Part shown: piece by piece, positions 22,555 to 31,710 of the stretch | How the letters are laid out: each line of letters begins with the position of its first letter | Position numbering within the stretch: the first letter of the stretch is position 1 | NCBI GenBank assembly: GCA_009869945.1 | Contig: WIXG01000622.1 | Location: forward strand, 1 to 31,710 | Source of the DNA: Mesaphorura yosii | Lineage: Eukaryota; Arthropoda; Collembola; Poduromorpha; Tullbergiidae | DNA length: 31,710 nucleotides | Direction: 5' to 3' | Notes under the pieces: generated by a model | What the model was told of the DNA's origin: nothing | Databases searched by the model: none | The model's input: only the letters and a program-made list of their open reading frames with translations | Made by a program: the position numbers and the translations under genes

Positions 22555-23865
22555 TTACTGAAAGTACAGCGCTTCGAAAGGATTAAGTGTATACCAATTT
22601 CTCGGGTACGCGTACAGAATATTTGTGCCCAGCATCTTCTTGTAAGCTCTGACATTCAGATTCTCATACTTATCATAATAGCTGACGTTATTCTTGGGGC
22701 ACGCTGCGAGGATTTTCTTGCCTGGCCGCTGGCTGAGGTACGCTGCCCACCAGCTGAAGGTGCTGTTGGGCACGATGAAGTGCTTGCACTTCGTCATCAG
22801 GTAGAATTCGAGCAGACTATTGTCCCTGCCACCGCCGCCGGACCTGCCAGCGGAGACAAACGTCAGATTCTCCTTCACATTTTCAATGTCGAAGGCTCTG
22901 CTGAAGTCGACTGTGGTCTTGACGTAGTCGATGTCATCAGAAAACACGAAGAATTTAAGCCCCTTGTCTTTGACCAGCATCGTGCTAAAAAGTTTGATGG
23001 CACGGAGTTGGAACGAAAACGGGAGCACGTGATTCACGTTGTGGTCGTTGGAGGTAAAGTCTCCGATGCGAAAGTGCACGGCGACGCTCTCGCTGGAACG
23101 AATATCTTCTAGCAAGTCGGCATATGATGGCGTCAGAGGCAAAGGCATCATGTATTTCTCACGGATGGCTTCATCTTTGTAGAACAGTTGAGCTATTTTG
23201 GCCTGATTAAGTTGAAATTGGTTCACAACCTCCCACTTTTGGGGTGCAAAGAAGGTTTCCGATTCAAAATAGTCGTCTACGACCAGTACTCGGTCGCCAG
23301 GCACCGGGTCTCGGTGCTGGTAGTTTGATTCCGTGTAAGAGAAGCGACGGTGGACCGGAATGTTGGCGATTGATTTGGGCGGAAGGAATTCGACTCGCAC
23401 TCTCCGAGCCTTGTTGTTTTGACCGTCGCCATCGTCGTGTGCGTATGCATTGAACGGGATCTGAAAGTAGTCGAGCACAAATTCTCGTCGCCAAGAATCA
23501 AATGTTCTTCGGAGCAGGTTCGTTGTATTCACTTCGATGTAGAGATCAGTCTTCAGTTGGGCAGCCAGCGTGTATGCGAACGCGTAGCGGAAAAGCTGAT
23601 TTCCAAGGCCTCCGACGGAGCCATCGAAGACGACACTCGGAAGTTTCACGGAAGCCGACTAAACCATAAAATCACAGCAAACGTCTTAACTCTTACCTAC
23701 TGAAACTGGAAATTCGATTTCAGTTTGGGCTGGGTTCAATTTTAATGTACTTTTCCTTACCGAAAGATTACGACCATAGCCACGGATCGAAGCGGTGATG
23801 TAAATTATAACAACGGCGATAGTTGGCAGAAGGACGAAGGCGAGTCGCACTTTATTCAGGTACAT
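22555..23865 (-). CDS. Alpha-1,2-fucosyltransferase (GT11), Golgi type II membrane protein
   Basis: Transfers fucose from GDP-fucose in alpha-1,2 linkage to galactose-like acceptors in the Golgi. Exons 23865-23761 and 23658-22555, joined across a 102-bp GT-AG intron in phase 0, give 402 residues. Exon 1 encodes a short cytosolic stretch and one membrane anchor ('LAFVLLPTIAVVIIYITA', about 8-25), the type II layout of Golgi enzymes. Exon 2 carries the family motifs in order: 'GGLGNQLFRYAFAY' (about 51-64), 'HFRIGD' (230-235, the HxRxGD nucleotide-sugar motif) and 'NSTFSWWAAYL' (333-343). Several N-glycosylation sequons are visible (for example NTT, NLT, NST). The catalytic part is intact. The anchor sits in its own exon, which supports the model. 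The specificity cannot be told from sequence. Confidence 0.92.
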
Positions 23866-24672
23866 TGCAAAGTGAAGATGAGAACGGCAATTCGCAATTT
23901 ATTTAGCCGACGACGGCACTTAATGGACTGAAATTTCATGTGAGTGGACGGTGAGTTAAATACCATGGCTCGTAAAGATAATTGAACGAAGGCAAAAGGC
24001 ACAGGCTGTAAAATTGCAAAATCGAAATATTCGAGTGGAGATAAAGCAGACTAGTCTGGAACTGGAAAGAAGAAAATCGATGGCCTAAATTCTCTAAATT
24101 TCATGTTGTTCCGTGTTTGTTTCAGCTTTGTGTTGATCTGGCAAAAAGCCAAGTTGCCAGGCTACTCTGCTTGAGACGACTAAAACTCATTTCGATGCCG
24201 GTTCGATCGATGAACCGATGAACTGAACCTAAAACTGGTGCGACTGTACAATTTGGAGCTCGATTCTTCCGCGTTGGGTCTTGAACAGTAAAAATAATGA
24301 TAATTCTAATGACCTCGTGTCTGCGTGACTTGTAATTACTATGATCGCTTTCGCCAAGCTTTGTGCTGGACTTTCGCTTGCAGTCAACCGAATCTCGAAG
24401 ATGAGACAATTAAGTTTTCAGTTGTACAAGTACAAAAGCTGTAAAAATTTATTTAACAACGCTCAGGCGTGGCAATGCGATGCGATGTGGAGAAGTATAA
24501 CTCACAAACGTAGAATAAATTAGCAATACGCAGGTCAGATTCTGAGATTCTCAGATTTAAGGGATTCCGTGATTGTGATAGCGATTCGGTTCCCACTCTG
24601 AAATCCCGATTCGATGAGTTCATTGGCCGCGTTTAAAAGTCTCGATTATTTGACGATTGACAAGACCCAATT
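23866..24672. other. Intergenic between fucosyltransferase and exonuclease genes
   Basis: About 0.8 kb with the fucosyltransferase promoter and the exonuclease 3' UTR (a minus-strand AATAAA at 24453-24448). Two short palindromes are present, CGGTTC/GAACCG arms at about 24199-24217 and CTGAGA/TCTCAG at about 24542-24554. No gene was recognised. Confidence 0.45.
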
Positions 24673-26525
24673 CTAATTCCCTGTTCCGTGCAAGTATGCT
24701 TTTCTAACCAGAAATCCCAATCCTGCACCGACGACAAGGGTCCTGGAACAGAAGAGCGAGGAAGATATTTAGATTTAACAATTCTTTGACATTACGGCGT
24801 GCCGAAGACATTTAAGCTTTCACTTTGACTTACTTCATAACGAGTCCGATTGAAACATATCTCCTTTCGCTCTCGTCCGGTGCATATTCTAAAGCGGTTA
24901 AGTCAAACCCACGATTCTTGAGCAGTGTCCACACTTTCTTCGCAACGCCCCAACCCCCACACGCGAGCAGAACTGAGCCAGATTGTTCAATCTCGATGTC
25001 AACATCTCCGAGCCGAGGTAGTTCCGACCGTAGCCAGGAGATGTTCATCACAACGCCACGTTTTGGGACGTTCTTGACACGGATCCAATTCGGTCGATTG
25101 GGAATCGGATCAGCACCTTCTAAATTGACGAAATTGCAAGTCGCGCGCACGATATTGATTTCATTCTCGTAACCACTCAGAAATGAGAAAAGTTCTGTTG
25201 CTGTCGTGGAGTAAGTGGACGTGCTGGGGCATTGACTCGTTTGGCGGAACGCAATGTGCGACAGGAAGAGGAAAACTCCGCCAGTCACACAAGCGTCGAA
25301 GGCGGCCTCATGGTAGTGGGAACTTGGCCTTGTCTGGTTTGGATTTTCATTATTCTCTGCGCCCTGTCTGACTATTATCTCCATTTCTTTGCTGTATTTC
25401 ATGCCCGCGGAGTTCATTGTGATTACGGGTCCGTAGAAGTTCTTGATCGAATGCAAGTTTTTGTAGAGCGGGAGCAAAGAGGTATCAAACATCATTTCGG
25501 CATCAGACACGTTCTTCGAGTCTCGATCGAGAATTTCTTTACGCAGTTTTATGACTACGCCTTTCGTGTCGAAGATGGTGGGGAAGAGTTCATGAATCTG
25601 ATATTTGAACTGCTGGTAGGACTCTGGAAACCAATGAAATAATTAAGTAAGCATTCTTCTTATGAAAGTCTGTAAAATAAACAGGAAAAATCAAAATACC
25701 TGGCAAAGGCGCACAAAATTGCTGATAAACAAGAATTAAATCCAACAGCATATTATGACCGATAACTGGCTTTCCAGTTTCGTGTATGGCTTGCACAACT
25801 TTGGTGAATCCGGTCAGGCGATCAACAATCACTTCGATCTCCTCATCATCTAGATTTCTTGAAAACCTGGGAAAGTAGGCCTTGTCCCGGTATTCGACGT
25901 CCGTCATGAAGTGTCGGTGACTCTTCATGTACTTCCGGAGGCTTTCAGCCTCATCGGGACGCAGGTACGGAATTCCTTCCTTTATAAACTGAAATACAAA
26001 TTGCACAAAACTTCACGTTAGACTTGCCCGAAATTGCCGAGATGATTAGTCAGCAATTAATTAACAAACTTGCCTTGTTAAAATCGAAGTTATACTGCGC
26101 GAGGAAGTTGAAACTTGACGTTTGGCATAAAAACGAAGATCGATCTCGAAAGGTGTGAAATGACACCGGGTACAAGTAAAAATTGTATGACTCCACAGAG
26201 TATTCATTCCTTTCCCAGGATTTCGTGAAGATAGCGAGTCCAAATTGAGAGATTTGGAAGTTGGCAAATCCCCGTCGGAGTTTCTGATATCTCTTCGCGG
26301 GAGCATCGAACAAACTGTAGTGGAGTGGAAACAGAGAATCAACTTCTTAATTCAAGTATCAAGCACCTTGGTCTATTGTGTAATCAGTTACCTGTTCTCA
26401 TTATCGATGCTGGGTGAGTACAAGCCGGTATACTCAGCGTCTATGGCCACAAAAGTGCAGTTCCGAATCTGGTCGACCACTTTGGGGATGATTTTGTCAA
26501 AATTGCAGCGGAGGACTTCGGCCAT
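24673..26525 (-). CDS. PNLDC1: PNLDC1/Trimmer-like DEDDh 3'-5' exoribonuclease
   Basis: PARN-family exonuclease; PNLDC1 (Trimmer in silkworm) trims piRNA precursor 3' ends on the mitochondrial surface. Exons from the start: 26525-26392, 26314-26074, 25988-25700, 25623-24834, 24742-24673; 508 codons in frame (507 residues). DEDDh residues are all present: Asp29 and Glu31 ('FVAIDAEYTG'), Asp208 ('GHNMLLD'), His326 and Asp331 ('HYHEAAFDACVTGG'). Family blocks 'FDAPAKRYQKLR', 'SYNFYLYP' and 'NFDFNK' followed by 'GIPYL' are clear. There is no room for the R3H domain found in PARN. The C-terminus 'TLVVGAGLGFLV' is a short hydrophobic tail, which favours PNLDC1 over PARN. Intron 2 (25989-26073) is GC-AG with donor AAG/GCAAGT. 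The start was chosen as the only ATG ahead of the DAE motif in this frame. Confidence 0.85.
25989..26073 (-). other. Non-canonical GC-AG intron
   Basis: 85-nt intron in the exonuclease gene. The upstream exon ends ...AAC AAG, the intron opens GCAAGT and closes TTTCAG, in phase 0. AG/GCAAGT is the standard consensus of GC-AG introns. No GT donor nearby restores the conserved 'FDFNK + GIPYL' junction. Confidence 0.75.
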
Positions 26526-27039
26526 GATTTCAGACGTGCGACGCCTTTGCTGGGCCCAGGCTACGCAGCGTTTTTGAATGTCATTCAAGTCAACGGTATA
26601 CGACAACACAGATATGAAGTAAAAATTGGAACGAAAAAAGCCGAATGATTACATGCACACTTTAAACATGATCTTCCCGGCAAAGGCAGATTCGTGAATG
26701 AGGTCACGAAGAGATCATCTCAACAAAGGAAACTTGGGCTGTTATCCTCACAAGACTTCAGCAGACTTCGGGCAAATTGTGACTGACTGACAGCAGAACA
26801 AATTAGCAGACTTGTTGCCTTATTCGAAATTCTTGTTCTTGTCATTAGTTTAATCAAATAAATGTAGTCTTTATTATAGCATAGCAAAGCATTAAACCGC
26901 GATTTAACACGAAAATTTTGTTAATGCAAAATCTGTGACTGTGACTTAATTTTATTGAACGTCAACAGCTGCAAGAGTCATGAGTCTTAATCAAAAGTTT
27001 TACAAAAAATAACGTTCCTGTCTTTCCTCCAGACGCCCC
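26526..27039. other. Intergenic between exonuclease and zinc-finger genes
   Basis: Exonuclease promoter at the low end and zinc-finger 3' UTR at the high end. A-T-rich, with no coding signal. Confidence 0.45.
26951..26956 (-). terminator. Poly(A) signal AATAAA of the zinc-finger gene
   Basis: Minus-strand AATAAA about 84 nt past the stop at 27040, a normal distance for the spliced form of the gene. Confidence 0.5.
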
Positions 27040-28954
27040 TTAAACCAGGGTAATCAAAGGAACGGCAGGAATCCTCCGCCTCTTCTTTGCAACTCTGCTT
27101 TTCTCCTGTGCCTTGCGCAAATCCATGTGAGTCTGAGTCTGAGTCTTGCTAGACTTAATGGATTTGGCGAAGGCCTCTCGTACTTCAGACGTATGTACCT
27201 CGGGTGTTTTGGTTTTTGCGGCATGTTTCACTGAGACCCCTAAATAATAGATAAGAAAACATGAAGACCAGGCCCTTAGTTCAAGAACTCCTTTAGTGCA
27301 GGTAAAGATCCTTTAATTCAGCGACAATACCTTCCTGAGAGAAGGACGCTCCAGATTCGTGTTGCGTCTGTGAGCGCTCCGCATTCCGCTTTTCTTTTGC
27401 ATTCATGTGGGTACGGCGGTGCTTCCTCAAAGTAGAATTGTTCCCATTTGGCCTTCCACAAATGTCACACATGAAATTGGTTTGCCGTCGGTGAATGAGG
27501 TCAACGTGCTTTCGAAGTGCTATTGCATCGCACAAAATACTGCCGCATTCCTGACATTTGTCTCCATCTTTTTCGAAAGGCCATTTCTTTTGTTCATGTG
27601 TCGGTGTTTGATTACCGTTATCATATGTTTGATTTGCTGGAACTAATACATTTGAAAAGCTATTTAATGGCAATGTCGCTGTAGCTTTAGTCATTTCATG
27701 AGTGGCTTCAGAACTCTCTTTGTCCTTACATTGGTCCACAACGCTCGGTCTTCCGTAACTTCCGTTAGGGATTGGAATTGGTAGAGTTGGAGCTGTATTG
27801 GCTGCATCCGCTCCATTGGAAAAGGAACTCGTCGTGAATCCTGGCTCCGCTCTCTCCATTGAAATAGATGCGTGTCCGTGTCCGTAAAACGATTGCGATT
27901 GCATTCTTGCAAATTTCGAACTGGCAGTTCGAGTTCCATCGTTGAAGTTTTGTTGACACTGGGGACAAGCGCAGTCGCCATGGCCGTCAGAATTGGAAAC
28001 GCCAAAAGCGGGAGAGGGAGTCACGGGATCAGGATCATGTATCTCAGATAGTTCAGTTTCATGACTTGCTTCAGAATCCTCCTTAATCTTACTTTGGTCC
28101 ACAGTATCCAAATTGTACACATTCTGGTCAGCGTAAAGACGTTCGTCGCCTAAGGAGGCAGGTTTCCCCATCTCCATCTCCATGCCCGGTGAGAAATAAT
28201 GTTGAGGATGTAGAGTATTACAATCGTTCCGTCCTGTGTGAGTGACTGCTGGAACTGGCTGATCACGCTGAGCTGAAACTGCATCCGCTCCATCGCACAA
28301 AGAACTCGTTTCCATTGAGTCCATTGAAAGGGATTCACAGTGTCGGCAGTGAGACTGAACCATTGAAAAAGAGGATCTTCCACTTCCATCGTCTAGGTTT
28401 TCTTGACAATGGCGGTGGAGACAAGGGCTGGTACCGGCATTGAAGGGTATGCCAGGGGCTGAAGCTGGGGGGTCAGGGCCAGGGTCGAACGCTTGCGTTT
28501 GAGCTAGCTCGATCGAACTGAAGCTTATCGCAGTATAATCGGCCTCTTGTTGGATTGAAGTCTGCGTTGGTCCTGGTTCAACCGGCACCCTCCGTCTTTG
28601 CATTGGAACGCGCGATGCCTGGGTGGAATTGAGAACATCAAAGACGCAAGAATTAATGTCCGTAATGTCTTGAAACAGATAACGAGAGATGTAAACATTA
28701 GCCAGGTGTTGATGGCAGTAATCACACAAGACCATGTCACGAACTCCAACCAGTTTCAGTTGTTCGATGGCGCCTTCATTCAGCTCAAACACGTAGGCTA
28801 ATGCTTCAACGAAATTGACGCCAAGCAGCTCGCCACGTGATGTCTCAATCCTAAGAAATTGTTGCCCAAACCCAAAGCTTCCGGGGCCGAAGACTCCTAG
28901 CGGGGCAAGGCAGTTGAAGCATTGATTTCCAGGGATCGTGGTTTGCTGTTCCAT
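27040..28954 (-). CDS. ZAD-like/C2H2 zinc-finger protein with internal duplication
   Basis: Likely nuclear DNA-binding protein. Preferred model: exons 28954-27331 and 27239-27040, 608 codons in frame. Reading through the 91-nt intron instead ends at a stop at 27295-27293 and gives 553 residues. The N-terminus has Cys12-x2-Cys15 ('QCFNC') and Cys77-x2-Cys80 ('LCDYC') followed by a helix-like segment, the layout of the arthropod ZAD dimerisation domain. Residues 157-300 and 307-420 are two diverged copies of one Ser/Gly/Cys-rich unit. Two classic C2H2 fingers follow at about 467-488 and 496-516. The spliced C-terminus ends with a basic stretch ('KSRVAKKRRRIPAVPL'), a likely nuclear-localisation signal. 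The acceptor tract before 27239 is long and pyrimidine-rich. A frameshifted relative lies at 29546-30355. The target is unknown. Confidence 0.8.
27695..28036 (-). repeat. Internal repeat of zinc-finger protein, unit B
   Basis: Encodes about residues 307-420. Landmarks: 'DPDPVTPSPAF', 'CPQCQQNFNDGT', 'SNGADAA' and 'VDQCKDKESSEATHE'. It is shorter than unit A by about 30 residues and has lost some of its Cys pairs. Confidence 0.65.
28055..28486 (-). repeat. Internal repeat of zinc-finger protein, unit A
   Basis: Encodes about residues 157-300. Landmarks: 'DPGPDPPASAP', 'CLHRHCQENLDDGSG', 'CDGADAV' and 'VDQSKIKEDSEASHE'. The same landmarks recur in the same order in unit B. Confidence 0.65.
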
Positions 28955-29545
28955 GATCTGGAAATATTCACCAATGTCATTAAGTTTATTCTAAGCCATC
29001 TAAGCCCGAAACCCCTTTTTTAAGAACTTAGCTCGCTCTTTTGTAGTCTTAACCTTTGGATTTGACCTGTTACCGTTCACTTCACTGTTGTTTGGTTCGG
29101 AGCTGGCAGGTGGGTTGATGATACTGGTAATTATTATGGTGCGTCCAAAAGTCACTAATTAGACAGAGAATTCCAGTCAGACTAAATTATCAATTGTGAA
29201 TTCCTGAAACGCCACGAGGCGACGATACATCGTTGAAAGCAGTGGAAGGAAACTACCATACCTCGCAATGATGCTGCGGGTCCAAGCCAGCGAGAGTATT
29301 GCAAAAATGTTATGCCATGAAAAAGAATTTCTTTGCGTTCACTCTTACAAGAATAGACAAGTCGGTTTTATTGAAAGCTACCGGTTTGTTCAAAATATCA
29401 CACAAAGCTAATGCTAAATTAACTTCAACTTTCGTCCGAAACCGAAATTTTTTTCTTCTTGCTCCTCTTCTTCAGACTGTTTGGCTTCGGTGGGAGTCCG
29501 AGATACATCACTTCGTGAGCCCGCACAGGTCCGTATTTGTGGAAT
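28955..29545. other. Intergenic between zinc-finger gene and its relic
   Basis: Promoter side of the zinc-finger gene. No supportable coding region or RNA gene. Confidence 0.45.
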
Positions 29546-30355
29546 TCATTCAGATGAAGCTCTGGCGCATGCTTCTACCTGAATCTTCGCTGACAGCCAC
29601 GCTGCTTCCACGCACATGTAAGGGCGATTAGCAGCTTCCTCAGGACAACTTGGCGGGAGCTTCCGTTCAATCTTGAGCTTGAATTTCATCGGGCACTTGT
29701 TACAGAAGTAGTAGAATTGATCCCCCGTTACGATCTCGTGCATGCGATGGTGTCTCTTGTGTGTTTGATTGTATGTTGTTGTATGCCCACATTTTTCGCA
29801 TGTGAAGGTCGTTTTCGGCACTGATTCTCGTGTACTCTTGGAGTGTGGCATTTCAAGACATTTGTTGATGTCAATTTTTTTTGCGACACACTCATTATCA
29901 AATTAAAGTTGGAATCATGGAAGAGTTGACCACATTTGTACAAAGATGTGACGACCCGAGATCCGTTTGGGTTGCGGCCATTGAGGACTCCTAAGAGGCA
30001 CGAGTTTTTCAGTCGTCAAGTCTTGAAACTGGTATCTCGATTTGCATACGGTCGCCAGGAGTTGCCATTTCGTTTACGCCAACGCGACCCAATTCTGTGA
30101 TGCGGGGTAGATCCAGCTCAAATATGTACGCCGGTGTTTCGACGAAAACTGATGAACACAGGCTCCCCAGCGAAAACCGGGCAGTGTGAGGTCTTTCAGG
30201 TGTCCACCCCCAGGAGTTTCGTCGTCGACATCTTCTGAACCTTGGATATCATCTTCATCCGTTTCCACTTTGATGTCAGGCTCCAATTCAAGCTTGACAT
30301 GACAGTTGAAGCACTGATTCCTGTGCTTGATTGATCCATCTTCAAGAAACTGCAT
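29546..30355 (-). pseudogene. Frameshifted ZAD-like/C2H2 zinc-finger relative
   Basis: Starts MQFLEDGSIKHRNQCFNC at 30355, matching the 'NQCFNC' start of the gene at 27040-28954. The expected next block reads in a different frame ('VFVETPAYIFEL' and 'GRVGVNE', against 'NFVEALAYVFEL' and 'LVGVRD' in the relative). The shift falls around the GGTTTT and GGGG runs near 30165-30180. After several stops, finger remnants occur in two further frames: 'YKCGQLFHDSNFNL' near 29940, and 'FTCEKCGHTTTYNQTHKRHH' followed by 'FCNKC' from the ATG at 29851. Mixed frames, stops and lost second Cys pair point to a decayed duplicate. A short functional 101-residue finger protein from 29851-29546 is an alternative. 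Sequencing error could explain one shift, hardly all. Confidence 0.6.
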
Positions 30356-30844
30356 TCAATTAAATGCATTCCTCAGCACAAAATTGCATGATCTTATATA
30401 AAATTCTAGCGTATTAATTACCTGTTAAGGGTTTAGGCTTAGAGCGCTCAGATTTCAGCCTGTGTTGTGGTGCAGAATGCCTATGTGGCATTAGGTAGTC
30501 AACGTACTCCTATTTCTTCAGAGTCTCCAGTTTCTCGAATACCTCCAATTTAGCAGCCGTAATCATTGCAGTGTCAGTGTCTGCTATCGAATCAATTCGA
30601 CAACTCAAAGCTTAAGCTTCGGAACCTCTGTCAATCTTGTCGAATTTCGAACAGTCGGTTCCCACGCCACGCCAGAGACAAAGCTGGGATCATGCCGTTG
30701 TCTCCTCTACACTAAAAGCTTTTGACAACCACCAGTTTAATCCTAAATTTAATACCCTCTATTAAGTGAAATTCAGCCCTTCTTTTAAGTAATTGAATTG
30801 TTTATTGATAATATTAAAGGAACAGTCAATTCAAGCATAATAAT
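30356..30844. other. Intergenic between zinc-finger relic and glucosylceramidase gene
   Basis: Holds the glucosylceramidase 3' UTR at the high end and nothing else recognisable. Confidence 0.45.
30801..30806 (-). terminator. Poly(A) signal AATAAA of the glucosylceramidase gene
   Basis: Minus-strand AATAAA about 39 nt past the stop codon at 30847-30845. Confidence 0.65.
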
Positions 30845-31710
30845 TTATTGGTAGTAGATCCAGCTGTTGAAGGATCGTGGCCCAACATTGCGCATCACGA
30901 ATCCAAGCTCAGGATCGTTGAATTTGACGTGATGGGTGACGTCGGAGCGGTTTATGATGATAACGACGGTGCCTCCGTCAGGACGGACGAAGGCTCCCAG
31001 TTGGAATTTGTCGTTAAGCACTTGTGCTGGGGTTGTGCCCACGCGGTGAGAGCCGGGGCTCAGAAATTTGCTAAAGTGACCCATCGCATAGAACTGCACG
31101 TTCTTGTAGAATTCTCCAGTCTGCTCGTTGACGATGATCGGAGCCGAGTGGTAGTTTCCGACCCAGTTGGGACCGCCTTGGCGATTCAGTGCCAAGTTCC
31201 AGTCGATCCAGCCCGTGACCCAGTGCATGAGGTCGGTGAGGATGTCATCTGCATATTCTTCGGCAAGCTCCCAAATGCCGAGCCCGATGCGATCGTTGGA
31301 GTCGTGTTCATTGCGGTTGCACGCTTCGGTCGCGAGTAGGAATTTGTCGGGCCAGCGCTCATGAATGCGGTCATAGATTTCTGGTTCGCCAGCACTGCCG
31401 TAGAAGTACCAGTGGACACCCAAACCTTTAACGTACCGGGAAGCGGCTGCGTCGGCGTAGATCACGTTAGCCCAATCGGTGGCCAGTGGGCGGTTGTGAT
31501 CGAGCGCCATAATGTGGAAATTTTCTGGAGTGAATCCACCCGCCTCGAGAATTGGACCCAAGTCAGTCTTGGCAAAGTCACGTTCCATCTCAGCGTTGAA
31601 GCCGCAGGTGTTCCAGGGGAACCAAGGATCCCACCCGGTCATGGGCTCGTTCTGAATGGTCATGCCCCACCAGTTGACTCCAGCGTCCTTGTATGCCTGG
31701 AAGAACCTAT
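30845..31710 (-). CDS. Glucosylceramidase (GH30), C-terminal part, runs off window
   Basis: Lysosomal acid beta-glucosidase family; hydrolyses glucosylceramide to glucose and ceramide. One uninterrupted frame from the window edge to the stop at 30845, about 287 residues; the N-terminal part and start lie beyond 31710. Visible: 'WWGMTIQNEP' with the acid/base Glu, 'VHWYFYGSAG', 'LLATEACN' with the nucleophile Glu, and 'DLMHWVTGWIDWNLALNRQG', all in the order seen in human GBA1. The C-terminal beta-domain ends 'GPRSFNSWIYYQ', close to the family end. Both catalytic Glu are intact, so nothing suggests a broken gene. No intron falls in the visible part, unlike most other genes here. Confidence 0.92.
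   Translation of the reverse strand, partial: RFFQAYKDAGVNWWGMTIQNEPMTGWDPWFPWNTCGFNAEMERDFAKTDLGPILEAGGFTPENFHIMALDHNRPLATDWANVIYADAAASRYVKGLGVHWYFYGSAGEPEIYDRIHERWPDKFLLATEACNRNEHDSNDRIGLGIWELAEEYADDILTDLMHWVTGWIDWNLALNRQGGPNWVGNYHSAPIIVNEQTGEFYKNVQFYAMGHFSKFLSPGSHRVGTTPAQVLNDKFQLGAFVRPDGGTVVIIINRSDVTHHVKFNDPELGFVMRNVGPRSFNSWIYYQ

Noticed and set aside
22780..23112. 110-residue plus-strand frame opposite the fucosyltransferase
   Set aside because: Complement of a conserved GT11 exon.
22555..23865. Recent horizontal transfer from bacteria as source of the GT11 gene
   Set aside because: It has a spliceosomal intron, a eukaryotic type II anchor and base composition like its neighbours; GT11 is also known in animals.
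24199..24217. Short inverted repeat around GGTTCGATCGATGAACC that recalls a tRNA T-arm
   Set aside because: No acceptor stem, D-arm or anticodon arm around it; it is just a 6-bp palindrome arm pair.
24673..26525. PARN as identity of the DEDDh exonuclease
   Set aside because: No space for the R3H domain, and a hydrophobic tail is encoded in the last exon; PNLDC1 fits better.

Overview
The window is nuclear DNA of a small-genome invertebrate. Genes are split by short GT-AG introns of about 50-100 bp and packed with little space between them. The gene set fits an arthropod: a calexcitin-type EF-hand protein ending in the arthropod-like Asn-Tyr-Ile-Phe-Gly-Lys tail, a ZAD-like/C2H2 zinc-finger protein, a tandem UDP-glycosyltransferase (UGT) cluster and a multi-pass chemoreceptor-like protein. 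The chemoreceptor resembles, from memory only, the large receptor-like families of springtails (Collembola). I lean to a springtail or other non-insect arthropod with low to moderate confidence; a tardigrade is not excluded.

Layout. 102-1786 (+): a UGT with an uncertain 5' end. 1860-8891 (-): a 12-exon CHD1 chromatin remodeller, tail to tail with that UGT. 9539-10394 (-): a five-exon calexcitin-like calcium sensor. 11760-13636 and 14426-16269 (+): two sister UGT genes with matching exon architecture. 16748-18028 (+): a multi-pass chemoreceptor-like gene with an apparent reading-frame problem near its start. 18231-18584 (-): a two-exon gene for a 96-residue single-pass protein that I do not recognise. 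19871-22098 (-): an NPEPL1-type M17 aminopeptidase in seven exons. 22555-23865 (-): a Golgi-type alpha-1,2-fucosyltransferase (GT11). 24673-26525 (-): a PNLDC1/Trimmer-like DEDDh 3' exonuclease with a hydrophobic C-terminal tail and a GC-AG intron. 27040-28954 (-): a ZAD-like/C2H2 zinc-finger gene with an internal duplication. 29546-30355 (-): a frameshifted relative of that zinc-finger gene. 30845-31710 (-): the 3' part of a GH30 glucosylceramidase that runs off the window.

The genes do not form one pathway or operon; each appears to be transcribed alone. The only functional cluster is the UGT trio (ER-membrane conjugation of small lipophilic compounds). The zinc-finger pair is a second local duplication.

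The most unusual item is the CHD1 protein. Its SANT-SLIDE DNA-binding module is present twice in tandem, and both copies carry an intron at the same internal site. The usual CHD1 C-terminal helical domain is not found, and the protein ends in a textbook SUMO-interaction motif. Its disordered N-terminus carries eight copies of a Lys-Pro-Met/Val-His/Tyr-Lys motif.

All gene models were built by eye from reading-frame continuity, splice signals and family resemblance. No database search was run.
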